Shown: positions 57,417 to 64,000 of the stretch, piece by piece
Layout: each line of letters begins with the position of its first letter
How positions within the stretch are numbered: the first letter of the stretch is position 1
Assembly: GCA_024741835.1 (NCBI GenBank)
Contig: JAENRP010000026.1
Span: 184,734-248,733, forward strand
DNA length: 64,000 nt
Direction: 5' to 3'
Origin: Diplocarpon mali
Lineage: Eukaryota; Ascomycota; Leotiomycetes; Helotiales; Drepanopezizaceae
Position numbers and translations under genes: made by a program
The notes under the pieces: model-generated
What the model saw: the letters and a program-made list of their open reading frames with translations, nothing else
The model's database searches: none
Told to the model about the DNA's origin: nothing

Positions 57417-60400
57417 ATGTCAGGCCATCCGCCTCAGCAGTCGCAAGGCCACCAGGGCCACTATGACGATGGCTACGGCCATCAACAAGGAAACACTGAT
57501 TCGTACTACCAAGATGACCAACAGTACTACGATCACAATGGAGGGGGCCACTACGACCAGGGGCATGCCGGACACCACCAACAAGGAGGCGATGGATATT
57601 ATGATGAATCGTACGTACAATCAAGAACTTCTGCTGCTTATCAGATTTTTTTTGGAAAAAGAAGCAAGAGACCAGACGACTAAAATAGAGGCAGGGGTTA
57701 CTACAACGCCGATGCTAACAATCCGTACCAACAAGATGGTGGGTACTATGAGGGTAACGATCGTGGCGAGCATGGTGGCCAATATCAAGATGATTACTAC
57801 GATGGCCAGTACTACGATCAAGGAGGAGCACAAAATGGAGGGCGGCACCATGCCAACGCACACGGTCAACCAAGACGCCGCGGAGACTCGGAAGAGGATT
57901 CGGAGACCTTCAGCGACTTTACCATGAGATCGGACATGGCCCGAGCTGCCGATATGGACTACTATGGCAGAGGTGACGAGCGCTACAACAGCTACAATGA
58001 GAGCCAAATGGGCGGGAACGGCTACCGCCCTCCTTCGTCTCAGATCTCGTACGGTGGCAATCGCTCCTCCGGAGCGTCAACGCCGAATTACGGCATGGAC
58101 TACAACAACGCTCTCCCGGCCGGGCAACGCTCCCGCGAGCCATATCCAGCCTGGACTTCAGACGCTCAGATTCCCCTCTCGAAGGAAGAGGTGGAGGATA
58201 TCTTCCTGGATCTCACGGCCAAGTTTGGTTTCCAACGTGACAGCATGAGAAATATGTACGACCATCTGATGACGCTGCTCGACTCGCGAGCTTCTCGAAT
58301 GACGCCGAACCAGGCCTTGCTCTCTCTCCACGCCGATTACATTGGGGGTGACAATGCTAACTACCGGAAATGGTATTTCGCTGCCCATCTCGATCTGGAC
58401 GACGCGGTCGGATTCGCCAACATGAAGTTGGGCAAGGGCAACCGCCGGACCCGAAAGGCTCGACGTGCGGCGAAGAAGAAGCAAGAGGTGGACCCGCAGA
58501 ATGAGGCGCAGACCCTGGAACAACTTGAAGGCGACAACAGTCTTGAAGCTGCTGAGTACAGATGGAAGACACGCATGAATCGCATGTCACAGCACGATCG
58601 TGTGCGGCAGATTGCCCTCTACCTCCTGTGCTGGGGTGAAGCCAACCAAACCCGCTTCATGCCCGAATGTCTCTGCTTCATCTTCAAATGTGCAGACGAC
58701 TATCTCAATTCTCCAGCCTGTCAGAACTTGGTGGAGCCAGTGGAAGAGTTTACCTTCCTCAACGACGTCATTACCCCTTTGTATCAATACTGTAGAGATC
58801 AAGGCTACGAGATCCACGAAGGCAAGTATGTGCGTCGAGAACGAGACCATAACAAGATCATTGGTTACGATGATTGCAACCAGCTCTTCTGGTATCCCGA
58901 AGGCATTGAACTCATCGTCATGGAGGACAAGTCTCGCATCGTCGATCTCCCTCCCGCCGAGCGCTACCTGAAGCTCAAGGACGTCAACTGGAACAAGGTT
59001 TTCTTCAAGACTTACTATGAGACGCGGTCATGGTTTCACATGTTGGTGAACTTCAACCGTATTTGGGTCATCCACATCTGCATGTTCTGGTTTTTCACCG
59101 CCAAGAACTCGCCGACCCTTCTGGTCAAGAAGTACGAGCAGGAGCGCAACAACCAGCCTCCAGCCTCGGCGCAATGGTCTGCCGTTGCCTTGGGTGGCGG
59201 GGTGGCTGCTCTGATCATGATCGGCGCTACCCTCGCCGAGTGGAGTTATGTCCCTCGGAGATGGGCCGGCGCGCAGCATCTCACGAAACGTCTCCTGTTC
59301 CTCATCGTAATGTTTGCGCTCAATGTCGGGCCTAGCGTCTATATATTCGCGTTCCCGGACAAGCAGAAGGACAAGATGTCCTTGATCATCGGAATCGCCC
59401 AGTTCTTCATCGCTTCCCACTCATTCATGTTCTTCGCGGTCATGCCTCTCGGCGGGCTCTTCGGAAGCTACTTGACGAAGAATTCGAGACAGTACGTGGC
59501 CAGTCAAACTTTCACAGCTAGTTATCCCCGCCTGAGCGGTAATGACATGTGGATGTCTTATGGTCTATGGTCTATCGTCTTCGTCGCCAAACTTATCGAG
59601 TCCTACTGGTTCTTGACCCTGTCCTTCCGGGACCCCATTAGGTATCTGTCGACCATGAAGATCAACTCGTGTCTCGGGGACAGAATCATCGGCACTATGC
59701 TCTGCAAGCATCAGCCCACGGTCCTCCTGATTCTGATGTTCATCACCGATTTGTGTCTCTTCTTTCTCGACACGTTCTTGTGGTACATCATCATGAACAC
59801 CATCTACTCCGTCTCGCGCTCTTTCTATCTCGGAGTCTCCATCTGGACTCCGTGGCGAAATATATTCTCGCGTCTGCCCAAGCGTATTTACTCCAAGGTT
59901 TTGGCCACGACCGACATGGAGATCAAGTACAAGCCCAAGGTCTTGATCTCCCAGATTTGGAATGCTATCGTCATCTCGATGTACCGAGAGCATCTTCTCG
60001 CGATTGATCATGTACAGAAGCTGCTTTACCACCAAGTCCCGTCGGAGCAGGAGGGAAAGCGCACGCTTAGGGCCCCCACTTTCTTTGTCTCGCAAGAAGA
60101 TCATTCGTTCAAGACGGAGTTCTTTCCCAGCCAGAGCGAAGCTGAGCGCCGAATCTCCTTTTTCGCGCAGTCCCTGTCCACTCCGATCCCGGAGCCGCTG
60201 CCGGTTGACAACATGCCGACCTTCACGGTCATGATTCCGCACTACAGCGAGAAGATTCTCCTCTCTCTCCGTGAGATCATCCGGGAAGATGAGCCATACT
60301 CCCGGGTCACTCTTCTCGAGTACCTTAAGCAGCTCCACCCACACGAGTGGGATTGCTTCGTGAAGGATACCAAGATTTTGGCGGACGAGACCTCACAGTT

Positions 60401-63400
60401 CAACGGAGACCTGGAGAAGAATGAGAAAGATACGGCAAAGAGCAAGATCGATGACCTGCCTTTCTACTGCATCGGTTTCAAGTCAGCGGCCCCCGAGTAC
60501 ACCCTCCGCACCCGTATCTGGGCTTCCTTGCGCTCGCAAACCCTCTACCGTACCATTTCCGGGTTTATGAACTACAGCCGTGCGATCAAACTCCTCTACC
60601 GGGTGGAGAACCCAGAGGTCGTCCAGATGTTTGGGGGCAACTCGGACAAGCTCGAGCGTGAACTGGAGCGCATGGCCCGTCGCAAGTTCAAGTTGATTGT
60701 CTCCATGCAGCGTTACGCCAAGTTCAAGAAGGAGGAGATGGAAAATACCGAGTTCCTGCTCCGGGCCTACCCTGATCTCCAAATTGCCTACTTGGACGAG
60801 GAACCGCCTCTGGTCGAGGGCGAAGAGCCCCGCTTGTACTCGGCCTTGATCGATGGTCACTCCGAGATCATGGAGAACGGTATGCGACGACCCAAGTTCC
60901 GTGTCCAGCTCTCGGGAAATCCAATTCTTGGCGATGGAAAGTCCGACAACCAGAACCATGCCATCATCTTCTATCGTGGCGAGTACATCCAGCTCATTGA
61001 CGCCAACCAGGACAACTACCTAGAGGAGTGTTTAAAGATTCGAAGTGTTCTGGCGGAATTTGAGGAAATGACAACGGAGAATGTCTCTCCCTACACACCC
61101 GGCGTCGAGAACCCCAAGATTGATCCAGTCGCGATCCTCGGTGCGCGAGAATACATCTTCTCCGAGAACATCGGTATTCTGGGTGATGTTGCCGCCGGAA
61201 AGGAACAGACGTTCGGTACCCTCTTCGCCCGTACACTTGCTTCAATCGGCGGAAAGTTGCATTATGGACATCCTGATTTCCTTAACGGCATCTTCATGAC
61301 TACCCGAGGTGGCGTTTCGAAGGCGCAGAAGGGTCTCCACTTGAACGAGGATATCTACGCCGGTATGACAGCGCTTCTTCGTGGCGGCCGTATCAAGCAT
61401 TGTGAATATTATCAGTGTGGCAAGGGTCGTGATCTTGGCTTCGGGTCTATCTTGAACTTCACCACCAAGATTGGGACGGGTATGGGTGAGCAGATGCTCT
61501 CCCGTGAGTATTACTACCTTGGTACACAACTCCCGCTGGATCGCTTCTTGTCGTTCTACTACGCTCATCCGGGGTTCCATCTCAACAACATGTTTATCAT
61601 GTTGTCCGTGCAGATGTTCATGCTGGTGTTGGTCAACCTCGGGGCCCTCCGCAACCAGGTGATTCTCTGTCGCTACAACACCGACGTTCCCATCACCGAC
61701 CCTCTCTTCCCTACTGGTTGCGCCAACATCAAACCCATTCTCGACTGGGTTTACCGCTGTATCATCTCGATCTTCATCGTTTTCTTCATCTCTTTCGTGC
61801 CTCTCGTGGTCCAGGAGCTGACTGAACGCGGATTCTGGCGTGCGTCGACTCGTCTCGGAAAGCAGTTCTGCTCCTTGTCCCCTTTCTTCGAAGTCTTCGT
61901 CTGCCAGATCTACGCCAATTCCGTGCAACAGGATTTGTCATTTGGGGGTGCCAGGTACATTGGAACCGGTCGTGGTTTCGCAACTGCTCGCATTCCATTC
62001 GGTGTACTGTACTCGCGATTCGCTGGTCCAGCCATCTATCTCGGGGCCCGTTCACTCATGATGCTTCTCTTCGCCACCTTGACAATCTGGCAACCCGCCC
62101 TGATCTATTTCTGGGTCACGCTCCTGGCAATGTGCGCCTCGCCGTTCCTGTACAACCCCCACCAATTTGCCTGGAACGACTTCTTTATCGATTACCGCGA
62201 GTTTCTCAGATGGCTTTCCAGAGGAAATTCGCGCTCCCACTCGTCCTCTTGGATCGCGTTCTGTCGCTTGACACGTACCAGAATTACCGGATACAAGCGC
62301 AAGGCACTCGGTGACCCTTCTGCGAAGATGTCGGGCGACGTTGCAAGAGTCCCGTTCACCAATCTTTTCTTCGGGGAGGTTGTGGGGCCCCTCATCGTCG
62401 TGGTGGTGACTCTGGTCCCGTACATTTTCATCAACTCCCAGATCGGCGTCACGGCAAGAACAAACCCCGAAGCGGATGATGCTCAGCTCTACGCTACTGC
62501 CTCTCTGCTTCGTGTCGCAATTGTCGCATTCGCACCTATTGCCGTCAACGCTGGTGTCCTCGGGGCAATGTTCGGAATGGCTTGTTGTATGGGTCCCGTC
62601 TTGAGCATGTGTTGCAAGAAGGTTGGATCGGTTCTTGCAGGCATTGCACATGGTGTTGCGGTCGTCATGCTCATCGTGTTCTTTGAAGTCATGTTCTTCC
62701 TCGAGGGCTTTGTCTTCGCCAAGGCTCTGATGGGGATGATCGCCGCAACTGCCATCCAGCGTTTCGTCTACAAGCTCATCATATCTCTCGCCTTGACCAG
62801 AGAGTTCAAGTCCGACACTTCCAACATCGCTTTCTGGACCGGAAAATGGTACTCTATGGGCTGGCACTCCGTCTCCCAACCTGCAAGAGAATTTCTCTGC
62901 AAGATCACCGAGCTTGGAATGTTCGCTGGGGACTTCGTCCTCGGCCATGTCCTCCTCTTCATTATGTTGCCCATCCTCGTTATCCCGCAGGTTGACAAGG
63001 CGCACTCCGTCATGCTCTTCTGGCTTCGTCCTAGGTATGTTCCTCTGCCGCCGACCATCCCACCGCTCGTGTCCGTATACTGATCAGGTGCAGTCGCCAA
63101 ATTCGACCTCCGATCTATTCGATGAAACAATCGAAGCTTCGGAAGAAGCGTGTGTTCAGATACGCTATTCTGTACTTCACCATGCTCACAGTTGCGGTTG
63201 CTCTCGTTGTTGGTCCCATCGTTGCGCGCAAGGTTATCCTTGATGGTACCAAGGGCTTGACAAAGGATCCTAGCAGCCTCTTCTACCTAGTACAACCCAC
63301 CGGGCTCAAGAACAACGATACCAATGGTACAACGGAAACAGGTACTAAGCTCGCTGCCGCTACCGCTTCTGCAACCGCCTCGGGCACCGGCTCTTCTAAC

Positions 63401-63418
63401 CGCATCAAGTTGTTTTAG
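57417..63418 (+). CDS. FKS1: 1,3-beta-glucan synthase catalytic subunit
   Basis: Plasma-membrane GT48 enzyme that polymerises UDP-glucose into cell-wall beta-1,3-glucan under Rho1 control; the echinocandin target. The gene is join(57417..57610, 57695..63034, 63094..63418), 1952 residues. The N-terminus is rich in His, Gln, Gly and Tyr ([20 protein letters not shown]). The FKS1 domain follows ([40 protein letters not shown]). Membrane clusters flank the large cytosolic GT48 domain ([40 protein letters not shown]). Hot-spot 1 is [14 protein letters not shown] starting near residue 704; the hot-spot 2 equivalent is [11 protein letters not shown]. The intron after 63034 joins FWLRPS to RQIRPPIYS and a last membrane helix. 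Introns are 84 and 59 nt. Residue 1 is fixed by MSGHPPQQ. Confidence 0.97.
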
Positions 63419-64000
63419 ATGGGATCGTGGTAATACGGAAACCAGACTGTATATTAGGTCATTACTGGGTACATTTCTAACGACTCTGGGTGCAACGGTA
63501 GTCACGGTGGTGTTTCAAGTTACTGTTTCTTCTATTTTCCCCTTCTGGTGGTGTTTTCATGGTACACACACGGCATAGATATTTCATCATCTTTCCTCCG
63601 CGTCTCATATCTTGCAACGACGACATGCCTGCTCTGGTATGTGAGGCCGCACGGTGGTCTTTGTCATTATTACAGATGGCTGCCGTGTGTCCCAGCTGGA
63701 TAGTAATACAGGTTCATTCGCGCAAACTGGAGGGTTCGGGCCTGACTGTGTGATCTCGTGAAATAACATGTTTCTGGCCACATCGTATGCATGTGCCATG
63801 TGAGGGGTTTTATCACACCACAGCACACTTCCCATCCGCACCTCAGCTGTGCCGCGCAAATCATCAGAGCAGAAATGTAGCCCCATACATGTTTGTCATG
63901 TGCCGACAACAACGTGAACAGCTTTGGTTTTCATGAGGATATTAAAAAATCGGATGACTAAACTTGTCGGTGGTCGCATAAGCGAATGCCGAATAAGTTC
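63419..64000. other. FKS1 3' flank
   Basis: 582 bp after the FKS1 stop. It includes the 3' untranslated region. Short frames on both strands have no family features, and no gene start is visible before the window edge. Confidence 0.5.

Noticed and set aside
59565..60344. 259-codon minus-strand frame
   Set aside because: Antisense shadow inside the FKS1 coding exon; arises from its codon bias.
62052..63005. 317-codon minus-strand frame
   Set aside because: Antisense shadow of the FKS1 membrane region, with no family features.

Overview
This window is nuclear DNA of a filamentous ascomycete (Pezizomycotina). The evidence is many spliceosomal introns of about 45-75 nt, CTAAC/CTGAT branch sites, fungus-specific genes (DASH subunit Dam1, GH72 glucanosyltransferase, FKS beta-1,3-glucan synthase, Inp1, Ytp1-like, complex I 40 kDa subunit) and AT-rich islands that look damaged by repeat-induced point mutation (RIP). 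A Leotiomycetes or Sordariomycetes placement is a guess from protein flavour only. Exon joins below were worked out by hand from splice signals, reading phase and remembered family sequence. Every join given sums to a whole number of codons.

Layout. 1-2230 is a decayed Ty1/copia element on the minus strand. 3444-8868 holds RPS20(-), CUE3/ASCC2(+) and the NUP42-type nucleoporin(-). 8869-11165 is an AT-rich island without recognisable genes. 11166-19616 holds formamidase(-), a conserved multi-pass membrane protein(-), INP1(+) and RSA3(-). 19915-25509 holds the Ytp1-like membrane protein(-), a repeat-rich spacer and a LACTB2-type metallo-hydrolase(-). 25740-36267 is compact: UBP8(+), EFM5(-), complex I 40 kDa subunit(-), RPN9(+), GAA1(-), RBD2(-). 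37206-49350 holds mitochondrial aconitase(-), BUD20(+), DAM1(-), a Sec14-like protein(+), HNT1(-), a SprT/GCNA-like protease(+) and MOG1(-). The right end holds two cell-wall glucan genes, a GPI-anchored GH72 enzyme(-) and FKS1(+), back to back across a 4.2-kb low-complexity spacer. Two short runs of N (25608-25641, 56593-56628) are assembly gaps.

The genes are mostly housekeeping: ribosome production and quality control (RPS20, CUE3, RSA3, BUD20), nuclear transport (NUP42, MOG1), the ubiquitin-proteasome system (UBP8, RPN9), mitochondria (aconitase, complex I), GPI-anchor attachment and cell wall (GAA1, GH72, FKS1), and mitosis (DAM1). GAA1 acts on GPI proteins such as the GH72 enzyme, which remodels the glucan that FKS1 makes. 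They are neighbours, not an operon.

I found no defence system, secondary-metabolite cluster or clearly new multi-gene system. The most unusual items are splicing oddities: a 4-nt microexon behind a GC-AG intron in formamidase, a second GC-AG intron plus a 14-nt exon in the complex I gene, a 15-nt exon inside the HIT motif of HNT1, and an intron in the membrane-protein gene with no AG where its frame predicts one. Other points of interest are a duplicated TATA-bearing repeat before the Ytp1-like gene, a spliced upstream ORF before FKS1, and a 459-nt intron with an open frame in the LACTB2-like gene.
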